This document shows positions 17,581 through 26,924 of a stretch of DNA of 64,000 bases, piece by piece. The notes under the pieces are model-generated. The model ran no database searches. It was given only the letters and a program-made list of their open reading frames with translations, and was not told the origin of the DNA. Position 1 is the first letter of the stretch, and each line of letters opens with the position of its first letter. Position numbers and translations under genes: made by a program. Source of the DNA: Rhizobium sp. FKY42 (GTDB lineage Bacteria > Pseudomonadota > Alphaproteobacteria > Rhizobiales > Rhizobiaceae); contig NZ_STGA01000011.1 of NCBI RefSeq assembly GCF_005222835.1, forward strand, positions 1-64,000, written 5' to 3'.

Positions 17581-18273
17581 ATGCTAAAAGAGTTCGGCCC
17601 GAATATCTGGATCACGGACGGGCCAACGGTCACGGCGGCGGCCGGATTTCGCTATCCCACCCGCATGGCCATCATCAGGTTGAGCAATGGCGATCTGGTC
17701 CTTTGGTCGCCAACGGCGCTTACGGACGATCTTCGCGCCGAGGTTGAGACATTGGGGGCGATCCGCTATCTAGTCCCTCCCAACTCGCTCCATCACACCT
17801 TCCTTGCTGATTGGCAGCGGGCATATCCTGACGCCACGGTCTATGCACCGCCCGGCCTGCGGGAGAAGCGCAAGGATATTAGGTTCGACGCTGATCTCAG
17901 CGATGGCCCTATCGCAGCATGGGCAGGGGAGATTGACCACGCGATCATGTGGGGTAACCGGATCACAACGGAAGTCGTTTTCTTTCATCGCCAGAGCGCA
18001 ACCGCGATTTTCACCGATCTGATTCAGCAATTCCCGCGCGGATGGTTCAAGGGTTGGCGGGCGCTTGTTGCCCGACTAGACTTGATGACGGCCGCCGAAC
18101 CTTCGGTGCCGCGAAAATTTCGGGTCGCCTTCACCGACCGACACACCGCGCGTGAATCTCTCCGGCGTATTCTGGCATGGCCTACGGAGAAGGTGATTGT
18201 AGCGCACGGGTTGCCGATCACCGATGAGGGGCAAGCGTTCCTGTGCCGCGCGTTTCGCTGGTTAGATGACTAG
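17581..18273 (+). CDS. DUF4336 domain-containing protein
   Basis: This 230-aa protein matches the DUF4336 pattern: an opening (MLKEFGPNIWITDGP) followed by a metallo-beta-lactamase-like layout with VPPNSLHHTFLADWQRAYP around residue 63. The fold resembles beta-lactamase-type hydrolases, but the classical HxHxDH motif is absent. No activity is known to me. Control by the divergent TetR suggests response to a small molecule. Confidence 0.75.
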   Translation: MLKEFGPNIWITDGPTVTAAAGFRYPTRMAIIRLSNGDLVLWSPTALTDDLRAEVETLGAIRYLVPPNSLHHTFLADWQRAYPDATVYAPPGLREKRKDIRFDADLSDGPIAAWAGEIDHAIMWGNRITTEVVFFHRQSATAIFTDLIQQFPRGWFKGWRALVARLDLMTAAEPSVPRKFRVAFTDRHTARESLRRILAWPTEKVIVAHGLPITDEGQAFLCRAFRWLDD

Positions 18274-18485
18274 GGACATATTCCATGGTCCGTCTGAAAT
18301 CTCCCGAGTAAAACGATCCCTGTTCTCCTGACTTTTGCCACGTCCGAAGAATAGGGAGTTTTGCGACAGTCGCAATGTTTGCCCTTTGCGCGAACCGGCT
18401 AGATGCGGGTTGTCCCAGAAGAACTACAGCCTGTTTGCGACGGTAACAAGGCTATGCAAACCAAAGCTTTCCAGCATTGAGATCC

Positions 18486-18593
18486 GCTAAAGCGCGGCGC
18501 AGAGTATTGGATTCAACAGAGCCGCGCTTGCGATCTTTTCTTGCCGCAGGGTCGTTGTCATTCAATCGAGGACGATTGAATGGGACATGCTTT
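18486..18593. repeat. RIME-like intergenic palindromic element (copy 2, inverted)
   Basis: CTAAAGCGCGGC begins the element at 18486, and GAGCCGCGCTTG near 18529-18540 closes the first module. A second module is the perfect inverted repeat CATTCAATCG (18559-18568)/CGATTGAATG (18573-18582), followed by GGGACATGC. Read on the minus strand this repeats the plan of the element at 68-170, a GCATGTC hairpin followed by an AGCGCGGC..GCCGCGCT hairpin. The rest of the gene-free stretch 18274-18911 shows only the possible operator at 18722-18755 and the promoter region of the next operon. Confidence 0.5.
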
Positions 18594-18721
18594 AGGGTTC
18601 GATTGGGACAGTGGAGCGAAGGCTTACAGTGTCATTTGGCCCTCAACCTGAACCGACCGCTTGTTATGGAGACGTGGCGAAGGTCCAGCTAAGTGACCGC
18701 AATTTATAGGGTGATTGTTTG

Positions 18722-18755
18722 TGCACTTGCTAACAATCCGCATGGAAAGAGTGCA
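18722..18755. promoter_or_regulatory. Possible operator upstream of the Dpp-type operon
   Basis: TGCACT at 18722-18727 and AGTGCA at 18750-18755 form an inverted repeat with arms 28 bp apart centre to centre, about 160 nt before the binding-protein gene. It may be bound by the RpiR regulator encoded at the end of the cluster. The short arms make this tentative. Confidence 0.25.
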
Positions 18756-18911
18756 ATCGCAGAGCTCACTTTGACTGCTTCAAAACCGGAGAATCATACA
18801 AAATTCTGATTTATATATGAAATTTCAGTTTCATCTCGTCTGGCATGAAATCTGCTTTGCCTTTGTGGACTGGGCAAAAGTCCGGCATCCACAACGAAAA
18901 GAGGGAACGGC

Positions 18912-20561
18912 ATGACGAAGACACGATCCACGCCCGAGGGCTCGCAGATATTTTCCAAGCTGTTGCAGGTGAGCACGATCTTCGGCGCAGCCACTTTTGC
19001 AATGCTTGCGACGACGGTCCAGGCTGATGCTGCCGGCACGTTGCGGATCGGAATGACGGCGTCAGATATCCCCCTCACGACCGGTCAGACGGACCAAGGC
19101 GGCGAGGGTCAACGCTTCATGGGCTATACGGTCTACAATGCTCTGGTCGAATGGGATTTGACGAAGGCTGACAAACCGTCGGGCCTCGTTCCAAGCCTTT
19201 CGACATCCTGGCAGGTCGATGCGAACGACAAGACGAAATGGATCTTCAAACTCCGGGATGGCGTGAAATTTCATGATGGCAGCGCCTTCACGGCCGAAGC
19301 AGTTGTCTGGAATCTCGACAAGCTTCTGAAGCAGGATGCGCCGCAGTTCGACAAGCGTCAGTCTGCGCAGGGCAAATCCCGCATTCCCGCTGTCGCCTCA
19401 TACAAGGTCATCGATCCGCTGACTGTCGAGATCACCACCAAATCCCCGGATGCGACCCTCCCCTATCAGTTGAGCTGGATCCTGATCTCCTCGCCCGCGA
19501 ACTGGGAAGCGCAAGGCAAGAACTGGGACAATGTCGCGCAGAAGCCATCGGGAACAGGCCCCTGGAAGATGGAAAGCGGCTTTGTTCCGCGCGAGCGGGC
19601 CGAACTCACGCCCAACAAGGATTACTGGGACAAGACCCGCGTGCCGAAGCTGGACAAGCTCGTGCTGATCCCGCTGCCCGAGCCGAACACGCGCGTTGCA
19701 GCCCTTCGCTCCGGCCAGGTGGATTGGGTAGAGGCCCCTGCCCCGGATTCGGTCAAATCATTGAAGGATGCCGGTTTCAAGATCGTGACGAACTCCTATC
19801 CGCACAATTGGACATGGCATCTTTCCCGCGTCGAGGGCTCGCCATGGAATGACATCCGCGTTCGCAAGGCTGCCAATCTGGCTGTTGACCGTCAGGGCCT
19901 CAACGAGTTGCTGGGCGGACTATCGGTTCCAGCGCAGGGCTACATGCCGCCCGGCCACCAGTGGTTCGGCAAGCCAAGCTTCAAGCTCGACTACAACATC
20001 GAAGAAGCCAAGAAGCTGATGAAAGAGGCCGGCTTCGGTCCTGACAATCCAATCAAGACCAAGGTCGTCATCTCCTCATCCGGCTCCGGCCAGATGCTGC
20101 CGTTGCAAATGAACGAGTATATTCAGCAGACGCTTGGCGAAATCGGCATCAATGTCGAATACGAAGTGATGGATTGGAATACCGTCATCAACGTGTGGCG
20201 CGCAGGGGCCAAGGATGCGAGCGCCAAGGGCGCGACCGCCGTCAACTACAGCTATTTCATTCAGGATCCCTTCACTGCCATGATCCGCCAATCGCAGTGT
20301 AATCTGGCCCCGCCTGCCGGCACCAACTGGGGCTATTATTGCGACAAGGATATGGATGCCCTGTTCGACAAAGTGCGCAACACCTTTGATGCGGCGGAAC
20401 AGGACAAGGTGATGCAGCAGATCCATGAGAAATACGTCAACGACGCGCTTTTCCTCATGGTGACGCATGATGTGGCCCCACGCGCCATGACGGGCAAGGT
20501 CAAGGGCTTCGTCCAGGCACAGAACTGGTTTCAGGACTTCTCGACCATCTCGATAGACTGA
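18912..20561 (+). CDS. Peptide/opine-type ABC transporter substrate-binding protein (family 5)
   Basis: This 549-aa periplasmic binding protein belongs to the DppA/OppA (SBP_bac_5) class. It has a signal segment at about residues 14-41 ending near VQADAAG. Family-typical stretches include LSTSWQVDANDKTKWIFKLR, DGVKFHDGSAFTAEAVVWNL and TGPWKMESG. It heads a transporter operon with two permeases and two ATPases. The ligand may be a peptide, amino-acid derivative or other small solute; the racemase-like gene downstream favours an amino-acid-like compound. Confidence 0.92.
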   Translation: MTKTRSTPEGSQIFSKLLQVSTIFGAATFAMLATTVQADAAGTLRIGMTASDIPLTTGQTDQGGEGQRFMGYTVYNALVEWDLTKADKPSGLVPSLSTSWQVDANDKTKWIFKLRDGVKFHDGSAFTAEAVVWNLDKLLKQDAPQFDKRQSAQGKSRIPAVASYKVIDPLTVEITTKSPDATLPYQLSWILISSPANWEAQGKNWDNVAQKPSGTGPWKMESGFVPRERAELTPNKDYWDKTRVPKLDKLVLIPLPEPNTRVAALRSGQVDWVEAPAPDSVKSLKDAGFKIVTNSYPHNWTWHLSRVEGSPWNDIRVRKAANLAVDRQGLNELLGGLSVPAQGYMPPGHQWFGKPSFKLDYNIEEAKKLMKEAGFGPDNPIKTKVVISSSGSGQMLPLQMNEYIQQTLGEIGINVEYEVMDWNTVINVWRAGAKDASAKGATAVNYSYFIQDPFTAMIRQSQCNLAPPAGTNWGYYCDKDMDALFDKVRNTFDAAEQDKVMQQIHEKYVNDALFLMVTHDVAPRAMTGKVKGFVQAQNWFQDFSTISID

Positions 20562-20570
20562 GTGACACAC

Positions 20571-20623
20571 GGGCGCGCCGATCTTCAGGTTTCGGCATTC
20601 TGCCTCAGCCATCCGGCGCGCCC
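20571..20623 (+). other. Intercistronic stem-loop after the binding-protein gene
   Basis: GGGCGCGCCG (20571-20580) and CGGCGCGCCC (20614-20623) form a 10-bp GC-rich stem around 33 nt, directly after the binding-protein stop. Such stem-loops between solute-binding and permease genes protect the upstream mRNA and raise binding-protein levels. There is no T-tract, so it is not a full terminator. Confidence 0.55.
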
Positions 20624-20661
20624 GACTTGTCTATGCCAATTCAACCGTGCGAGTGAGCCCT

Positions 20662-21615
20662 ATGCTGCTTTATGCGCTCAAACGAATTTTGCATGTCATT
20701 CCGGTCACGATTGGCGTCAGCATTGTCTGCTTCATGCTGATTCATATTGCGCCGGGAGATCCTCTCGCAGCGATCCTTCCATCGGATGCGTCCGCCGAGA
20801 TGCAGGCGCAAATGCGCAGTTTCTACGGTCTTGATCAGCCGTTGCCGGTTCAATACCTTCTGTGGGCATGGCATGCCTTGAAAGGTGACCTTGGCACGTC
20901 AATCGCAAGCGGTCGTCCAGTCCTCGGCGAAATTCTCGATGCCTCGGTAAACTCCATCATCCTGGCTGTCGCTGCTGCTTGCATCGGCTTCATCACCGGT
21001 TCGGTGCTGGGGTTTTTGGCAGGCGTCTTTCGCGGAACATGGATAGATCGCGCGGCATCCGCTGTTTCGATGCTTGGCGTCAGCGTGCCCCACTACTGGT
21101 TGGGCATGGTTCTTGTCATCGCCTTCTCGGTTACGCTTGGCTGGCTACCTGCCATGGGCGGCGGCCCGGAAGGATCTACGGGACGAGGATTCAGCTGGGC
21201 CTATCTCCAGTTTTTGATCCTGCCTGCCATTACCATGTCAGTCATTCCTATGGGCATCATCGCCCGCACGATCCGTTCGCTCGTTGCGGACATTCTTTCG
21301 CAGGATTTCACACAGGCGCTCGCAGCGAAGGGGCTTATGAGCAGACAGATCATGCGCCACGTCATTCGCAATGTCGCGCCGACGGCGCTTTCGGTCATGG
21401 GCCTGCAGCTTGGATATCTTCTCGGCGGCTCGATCCTCATCGAAACCGTCTTCTCCTGGCCGGGCACCGGTTTTCTTCTGAACGGCGCCATCTTCACCCG
21501 TGATCTGCCGGTATTGCAGGGGACGATCCTCGTCCTCGCAATGTTCTTCGTCCTGCTGAACCTTGCAGTCGACGTGCTCCAGAGCGCTATCGACCCCCGT
21601 ATCCAGAGGAGCTGA
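20662..21615 (+). CDS. Dipeptide/oligopeptide-type ABC permease (DppB-like)
   Basis: This inner-membrane permease of about 317 aa has about six segments, beginning with LLYALKRILHVIPVTIGVSI at the N terminus. The GDPL element after the first segment is typical of DppB. The family motif near residue 225 is FTQALAAKGLMSRQIMRHVIR, and the C-terminal half has IETVFSWPGTGFLL. An in-frame GTG at 20647 is an alternative start; the ATG at 20662 gives the usual length. It pairs with the DppC-like gene 2 nt downstream. Confidence 0.92.
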   Translation: MLLYALKRILHVIPVTIGVSIVCFMLIHIAPGDPLAAILPSDASAEMQAQMRSFYGLDQPLPVQYLLWAWHALKGDLGTSIASGRPVLGEILDASVNSIILAVAAACIGFITGSVLGFLAGVFRGTWIDRAASAVSMLGVSVPHYWLGMVLVIAFSVTLGWLPAMGGGPEGSTGRGFSWAYLQFLILPAITMSVIPMGIIARTIRSLVADILSQDFTQALAAKGLMSRQIMRHVIRNVAPTALSVMGLQLGYLLGGSILIETVFSWPGTGFLLNGAIFTRDLPVLQGTILVLAMFFVLLNLAVDVLQSAIDPRIQRS

Positions 21616-21617
21616 CC

Positions 21618-22511
21618 ATGAGCGCAGTCACCGCAGAAATCGGCGCGTCTGTCGTTGTCCCCGTTGCAAAATCCCCTGGCTTCTGGCGCAATGTCCTGCG
21701 TCGGCTCTCGCGTGATCCGGTGGCCATGATCGCTCTGGCAATCATTGTCATACTGGTTCTTGTCGCGATTTTCGCGCCCTACATCGCACCCTACGATCCA
21801 TCCAAAGGCAGCGTGATCCGCCGCCTGAAACCGATGGGAACGCCCGGATATCCTCTCGGAACCGATGAGTTGGGCCGCGACATGCTCTCCCGCCTGATCC
21901 ACGGCGCTCGCCTGTCCTTGATCATGGGCGTTATCCCGGTGCCGATCGCTTTCATCATCGGCTCCACCATCGGCATCATCGCCGGGTATTCTGGCGGCAT
22001 CGTCAACACGCTCATCATGCGAACAATTGACGTATTCTATGCCTTTCCATCCGTCCTTCTCGCGGTGGCACTATCGGGTGCACTGGGATCGGGTCTGACC
22101 AATGCGCTCGTCTCCCTCACAGTCGTATTCATCCCCCAGATCGCCCGTGTTGCAGAAAGCGTCACCACCCAGGTGCGTAAACTCGATTACGTGGATGCCG
22201 CCCGCGCGTCTGGAGCTTCTGCTGCAACCATCATTCGTGTCCATATCCTCGGCAACGTGCTCGGGCCGATCTTTGTGTTCGCGACCAGCCTCATTTCCGT
22301 CTCCATGATCCTCGCCTCGGGCCTATCCTTTCTGGGCCTAGGCGTCAGACCACCGGATGCCGAATGGGGCCTGATGCTCAACACGCTTCGCACCGCCATC
22401 TACAGCAATCCGTTTGTGGCAGCCCTTCCCGGCGTGATGATCTTCATCACCTCCATCTGCTTCAACCTTTTCTCCGACGGGCTTCGCACGGCCATGGATG
22501 TGAAATCATGA
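21618..22511 (+). CDS. Dipeptide/oligopeptide-type ABC permease (DppC-like)
   Basis: This 297-aa inner-membrane permease has the DppC/OppC plan: a first membrane segment near residues 36-57, then the conserved GTDELGRDMLSRLIHGAR. The EAA-like loop reads YVDAARASGASAATIIRVHI. It is translationally coupled to the downstream ATPase by an ATGA overlap at its stop. Confidence 0.93.
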   Translation: MSAVTAEIGASVVVPVAKSPGFWRNVLRRLSRDPVAMIALAIIVILVLVAIFAPYIAPYDPSKGSVIRRLKPMGTPGYPLGTDELGRDMLSRLIHGARLSLIMGVIPVPIAFIIGSTIGIIAGYSGGIVNTLIMRTIDVFYAFPSVLLAVALSGALGSGLTNALVSLTVVFIPQIARVAESVTTQVRKLDYVDAARASGASAATIIRVHILGNVLGPIFVFATSLISVSMILASGLSFLGLGVRPPDAEWGLMLNTLRTAIYSNPFVAALPGVMIFITSICFNLFSDGLRTAMDVKS

Positions 22512-23569
22512 TCAACCTTGTCGGAGAACCCACACACCACCTTCCCGTCGGCGAAAGGGGCGGTCCGGCTCAGCCTCTCATATCCGTAAAAGGCTTGCTT
22601 AAGCATTTTCCGGTCAAGGGCAGCGGCTTCCTTAAGCCGAAAAAAGTCGTGCACGCAGTGGATGGCGTAGATTTTGACATCCTGAAAGGTGAAACGCTGG
22701 GGGTTGTGGGTGAGAGCGGCTGTGGAAAATCGACCACCGCCCGCCTGCTGATGCAGCTCATTGCGCCGGATCGAGGGGAGATCCTGTTCGATGGCGAGAC
22801 GGTGGGTGAGACGCTACCGCTCTCGGAATACCGACGTCAGGTGCAGATGGTGTTTCAGGACAGCTATGCATCCCTCAACCCACGCTTGACGATCGAGGAA
22901 TCCATCGCATTTGCGCCCCGCGTTCATGGCGTTCCGGCACCAAAAGCTATAGCAAGGGCTCACGATCTGTTGCACCGGGTGGGGCTTGAACCAGTCAGGT
23001 TCGCAGGACGCTACCCACACGAATTGTCCGGTGGTCAACGCCAGCGCGTGAATATTGCCCGCGCCCTTGCACTGGAGCCACGTCTCGTCATCCTCGACGA
23101 AGCCGTTTCTGCTCTGGACAAGAGCGTCGAAGCACAGGTTCTCAATCTTCTACTGGACCTCAAACGAGATTTTGGCCTGACCTATCTCTTCATCTCCCAT
23201 GACCTCAACGTGGTCCGCTTCATGTGTGAGCGGGTCATGGTGATGTACTTGGGAAAGGTCGCGGAGATCGGCGAACGCGATGCCATATTCGAGGAAACCC
23301 GCCACCCTTATTCGTCCGCCCTGCTGGCCTCCATGCCGAAAATGGACCCTGGTGAGCGGACCCTCGAACCGCCTCTTTCCGGGGATCCGCCGAACCCTAT
23401 CGATCCGCCTGCGGGCTGCCGCTTTCATACGCGCTGCTCCTTCGCGGAAGATGTCTGTCGCCAGACGCTTCCACCCCTCACCCGCATCTCTGGCGCCCAG
23501 TCGGCAGCCTGTCTAATGGCCACGCCGAATTCAGGCCATAGCCGTGCACCGGCACAACTGGAGGCATGA
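22508..23569 (+). CDS. ABC transporter ATP-binding protein (DppF/OppF-like)
   Basis: This 353-aa ATPase has Walker A GESGCGKST (about residue 70), signature LSGGQRQRVNIARA, Walker B LVILDEAVSALDKSVEAQV and the H-loop ISHDLNVVRFM. The C-terminal oligopeptide-transporter extension (PPAGCRFHTRCSFAEDVC) has cysteines typical of the family. Walker B carries DEAVSALD rather than DEPTSALD, as is common in DppF/OppF. The ATG at 22508 overlaps the permease stop; longer upstream frames run inside the permease gene. Confidence 0.93.
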   Translation: MINLVGEPTHHLPVGERGGPAQPLISVKGLLKHFPVKGSGFLKPKKVVHAVDGVDFDILKGETLGVVGESGCGKSTTARLLMQLIAPDRGEILFDGETVGETLPLSEYRRQVQMVFQDSYASLNPRLTIEESIAFAPRVHGVPAPKAIARAHDLLHRVGLEPVRFAGRYPHELSGGQRQRVNIARALALEPRLVILDEAVSALDKSVEAQVLNLLLDLKRDFGLTYLFISHDLNVVRFMCERVMVMYLGKVAEIGERDAIFEETRHPYSSALLASMPKMDPGERTLEPPLSGDPPNPIDPPAGCRFHTRCSFAEDVCRQTLPPLTRISGAQSAACLMATPNSGHSRAPAQLEA

Positions 23570-23573
23570 CCTA

Positions 23574-24536
23574 ATGACCGATCCTATGATCGATATCCGT
23601 AACCTCTCCGTGACATTCAATCGCGGACGAAAGCCGGTCAAAGCCGTCAACGGTGTCAGCCTTTCTGTAAACAGTGGCGAGGTCGTTGCTCTCCTAGGAG
23701 AGTCTGGATCGGGCAAGAGCGTGACCATGCGATCGCTTCTCCGGCTCCACCCAAAGGGAACCACAATAGAGGGGTCTATGCGTGTGGCAGGCAAGGACGT
23801 AACGGAGCTTTCCGCGCGCGAACTTGCAGACTACCGTGGCGCGACCGTTTCCATGGTGTTTCAGGAGCCACGCCTTGCGCTCGATCCCGTCTACACTCTC
23901 GGTCAACAGATCGAGGAAGCGATCATACGTCACAAAGGCGTCTCACGGCGCGAGGCTGCGTCTCGCGCTCTTGGGCTTTTCGAAAAGGTCCGCATCCCCT
24001 CCCCCGAGCGAAGACTGATGAACTACCCGCATGAAATGTCAGGCGGCATGCTACAGCGCTCGATGATCGCCATGGCAATTGCCTGCAACCCAAAGGTTCT
24101 GCTTGCAGATGAACCGACGACCGCGCTCGATGCGACTGTCCAGATCCAGATTTTGCTGCTGATCCGCGAACTCCAGAAGGAATATGGGCTGTCCGTTATC
24201 TTCGTGACCCACGATATTGGCGTTGCGGCAGAGGTCGCAGACCGGATCGCGGTCATGTATGCCGGACGAATTGTGGAGGAAGGAAAGGTGGCCGACGTCA
24301 TCCAGAATCCGAAGCATCCCTATACCAAGGGTTTGCTTGGTGCGCGCGTCGAGCTCGCGCATGGGCGCGACCGGCTGATTACGATCCCCGGCGCGCCTCC
24401 GGACCTCGCTGCCCTGCCGCCAGGCTGTGCATTCGCGCCACGTTGTGGAGAGGCCGTCGCACAGTGCCTCACCGATGTGCCTCGCTTGACAGCGACCGAC
24501 GGCACGGCAAGTGTCGCCTGCGTAAAATACGCCTAG
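23574..24536 (+). CDS. ABC transporter ATP-binding protein (DppD/OppD-like)
   Basis: This 320-aa ATPase is the second of the transporter. It has Walker A GESGSGKSVT, Q-loop MVFQEPRLALDPV, signature MSGGMLQRSMIAMA, Walker B LLADEPTTALDATVQ and H-loop VTHDIGVAAEVAD. The C-terminal extension PPGCAFAPRCGEAVAQC matches the Opp family. The start at 23574 follows GGAGG, and the gene sits 4 nt after its partner ATPase. Confidence 0.93.
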   Translation: MTDPMIDIRNLSVTFNRGRKPVKAVNGVSLSVNSGEVVALLGESGSGKSVTMRSLLRLHPKGTTIEGSMRVAGKDVTELSARELADYRGATVSMVFQEPRLALDPVYTLGQQIEEAIIRHKGVSRREAASRALGLFEKVRIPSPERRLMNYPHEMSGGMLQRSMIAMAIACNPKVLLADEPTTALDATVQIQILLLIRELQKEYGLSVIFVTHDIGVAAEVADRIAVMYAGRIVEEGKVADVIQNPKHPYTKGLLGARVELAHGRDRLITIPGAPPDLAALPPGCAFAPRCGEAVAQCLTDVPRLTATDGTASVACVKYA

Positions 24537-24547
24537 ACGACCTCACC

Positions 24548-25225
24548 ATGCCCCATATCACCTTGATCAATCCGAACACATCGCAGGATACCACGGCGAT
24601 GATGACGGAGATCGCACGCAACGAGCTTCCGCCGGGATTCAATGTCGAAGGAAAGACCGCTCGCCACGGCGTTGCCATGATCCTGAATGCGTACCAACTT
24701 GAGGATGCTGCCGAAGAGACAATCTCGATCGGGCTTCTGGCATCAGCGAAAAGCAATGGCCTCATCATTAGCGCCTTCGGAGATCCGGGACTGCAGAAAC
24801 TGAGAGCCGGATGCAGCCTCCCGGTCGTTGGCATTTGCGAAGCGAGCATGCTGGAAGCCACGGTTGGAAAAAGGCGCTTTGGAATTGCCACAGTGACGCC
24901 GGAACTGGTTTCAAGTTTCGCGGCAAAGGCGCGAGCTCTGGGAGTAGCCAACTTCTACACCGGAACCCGACTGACATCTGGCAATCCTGTGGACCTAACC
25001 GGATCTCCCGAGCGGCTGTATGAAGCGCTGGAAAAGGCTGTGAGAGAGTGTGTTAACCTCGACGGCGCCGATGTCGTTATCATCGGCGGTGGTCCCCTGG
25101 GACAAGCCGCCCACGCGCTTCAGAAGGCTTTGGCTGTGCCCGTCATTGCACCTATCGGATCTGCTGTCCGGTCTATCGTTGCCCAGATCGAGAAGCGCAC
25201 CACTCCCGTAAAGCCTTCAACATAG
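24548..25225 (+). CDS. Asp/Glu/hydantoin racemase-family protein
   Basis: This 225-aa cofactor-independent racemase or related enzyme has the family opening ITLINPNTSQDTT. The two catalytic-cysteine positions appear as VVGICEASM (Cys, about residue 98) and IIGGGPLGQAA, where HyuE-type hydantoin racemases usually have a second Cys (GCA). That second Cys is replaced by Gly, so classical two-base racemisation is doubtful, and it may be a maleate isomerase-like or decarboxylase-like relative. It sits directly after the transporter ATPases, so the imported solute is probably its substrate. Confidence 0.8.
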   Translation: MPHITLINPNTSQDTTAMMTEIARNELPPGFNVEGKTARHGVAMILNAYQLEDAAEETISIGLLASAKSNGLIISAFGDPGLQKLRAGCSLPVVGICEASMLEATVGKRRFGIATVTPELVSSFAAKARALGVANFYTGTRLTSGNPVDLTGSPERLYEALEKAVRECVNLDGADVVIIGGGPLGQAAHALQKALAVPVIAPIGSAVRSIVAQIEKRTTPVKPST

Positions 25226-25284
25226 ATCTTGTGGCTGCTTGAAATGAGCGGGAAGATCCTGAGCAACAGGAGTAGGGAGCGCGG

Positions 25285-26124
25285 ATGCGAAAAGATCGAT
25301 CTTTTCTCTTCAGAGTAAGGGAGGCCTTACCTGAACTGCGCCCTGCCGAACGACGCCTTGGGGAGTTCGTTTGCGACTTTCCGGGTGAGCTGGCCAGCTA
25401 TTCTGCTCAGGAATTGGCATTGCTCGCCCATGTCTCGAAGGCGACCGTCACTCGTTTCATCCAACGGCTAGGCTATGCCAACTACGAAGAAGCCCGGCGA
25501 CATGCCCGGATAGACAAGCAGAGCGGATCGCGGCTGTTCCTGAACAGGGCCGAGCAACCGGGGAGACCGCAAACGATAGAGGCGCATGTTGCGCAAGCCA
25601 TTTCAAACCTTGAAGCGACATTCCTCACCATCTCCGAAAGCCAGATCGAGGCTGCGAGCCAGGCGATGATGGCAGCGCGCAAGGTCTGGGTTCTTGGGTT
25701 CCGCAGCAGCTTTCCCTTCGCCTCCTATCTGCAGTGGCAATTGACGCAAGTTCTTGAGGAGATCGTGGCAATCCCCGGCCCCGGACACACACTTGGGGAA
25801 CACCTGGTGAGTATCGCCCCCGATGACTTGGTCGTATATTTTGCTTTGCGGCGCAGAGTGGCACAAGGAGAAAACATCCTCACACATATTCGGAAGACGA
25901 AGGCGAAGCTGCTCTACATTACCGATGAAAGTGCAAATTTCGAAAGCGGACCCACCTGGCATTTTCAATGCCAGACGCTGGCACCCGGCCCGTTGTTCAA
26001 CCATACGGCCGTCATGACGCTCTGCCATCTGCTGATCACGCGCTGTCTGGAAAAGGCAGGCGTGGGGGGCAGGAAGCGCCTGCGGCAAATCGAGACGTTA
26101 AACGAAAAGCTTGATGAGCTTTGA
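25285..26124 (+). CDS. RpiR-family transcriptional regulator (HTH plus SIS)
   Basis: This 279-aa regulator has an N-terminal HTH_6 domain (ELALLAHVSKATVTRFIQRL, about residues 43-62) and a C-terminal SIS phosphosugar-binding fold (VWVLGFRSSFPFASYLQ, about residue 133). It is the last gene of the cluster, 59 nt after the racemase-like gene, and probably controls the transporter operon. It converges with the next gene with only 13 nt between stops. Confidence 0.9.
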   Translation: MRKDRSFLFRVREALPELRPAERRLGEFVCDFPGELASYSAQELALLAHVSKATVTRFIQRLGYANYEEARRHARIDKQSGSRLFLNRAEQPGRPQTIEAHVAQAISNLEATFLTISESQIEAASQAMMAARKVWVLGFRSSFPFASYLQWQLTQVLEEIVAIPGPGHTLGEHLVSIAPDDLVVYFALRRRVAQGENILTHIRKTKAKLLYITDESANFESGPTWHFQCQTLAPGPLFNHTAVMTLCHLLITRCLEKAGVGGRKRLRQIETLNEKLDEL

Positions 26125-26137
26125 CCTCGCTGAACCA

Positions 26138-26797
26138 TCAACTGGTCAGCTGGAATTGGCCTGTCGTATTGTCGAATTTGACGCTCTGTGTTGCATTGGA
26201 TGCCGAAAAGCTCAACACAATGGGGGGCTGCACGGTCACCTGCCCCGTGAGGCGCTTGTCGTATATCGCAGAGAACTGTGGAAACGCATAGGTCGGCACT
26301 GCCATTCCAACTGCAGCACCGGACATAACCGTGACCATGATGTCGTTCGTCGGCCACAAAGTTGCCAGACCTTGAACCATCAACGAAGACGCTGTTGTTA
26401 CCGCGGGTGATTGTGCCTGACTGTTAACGGTGAAGACATTTGCCAAGCCCGTTGTAACGGTATCTTGAGACTCATTCGTGAGCTGAACGATGCTTTGCGC
26501 TCCTGCCTGGCCAGCCGCAGAAATCATAGTCCCGTTAAACGCATAGGCCAATCCGAGATAGGCAGTTTCCGAAGAATTGATGGGAACGACTTGATCCGTC
26601 GAAAGCTGGGTGGAGGACGTGTACACTGTGAGAGCATCGGTCCAGCTTACCTGGATGCTATTGAGGGGAGAAATCAGAACCGCGACGACCTGATAATATG
26701 AGGACGCCTGCGGCACGAGAATTGCTATGGATCCGCCAGCCGCGTTGATTGTTTTGATACCATCGTTGTCGACGGAAATATTCAACAAGAAATTCAT
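26138..26797 (-). CDS. Uncharacterised beta-rich protein, paralogue of the 27206-27829 product
   Basis: I do not recognise a named family for this 219-aa protein. It has no signal peptide or membrane segment and is rich in Ser, Thr, Ala, Val and Gln, as in beta-sandwich proteins. It is clearly related to the product at 27206-27829: both open with a LLNI/TLNI strand and a D.. G..A. AG motif, share a W-T-(D/E) core (SWTDALTVYTSSTQL here), and end in a similar strand (VKFDNTTGQFQLTS). The ATG at 26797 follows GGAGAAGG; the preceding GTG is possible. The three small genes here share one orientation and are probably one transcript. Confidence 0.7.
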   Translation of the reverse strand: MNFLLNISVDNDGIKTINAAGGSIAILVPQASSYYQVVAVLISPLNSIQVSWTDALTVYTSSTQLSTDQVVPINSSETAYLGLAYAFNGTMISAAGQAGAQSIVQLTNESQDTVTTGLANVFTVNSQAQSPAVTTASSLMVQGLATLWPTNDIMVTVMSGAAVGMAVPTYAFPQFSAIYDKRLTGQVTVQPPIVLSFSASNATQSVKFDNTTGQFQLTS

Positions 26798-26924
26798 CAC
26801 GCCTTCTCCTGAAGGTAGAGGCGGCCGACCCCTCCCCCGAGAGATCGACCACCAGCCCCGTAAACCCTCTGCGCGAACTGCCAGGTTGTCCGAGCAGAGA
26901 GTTCTAAAGCGTCAGAACGACGCC

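Noticed and set aside
18477..18692. 71-aa plus-strand frame in the 18274-18911 gap
   Set aside because: It lies over the second palindromic element and lacks a start site and family motifs.
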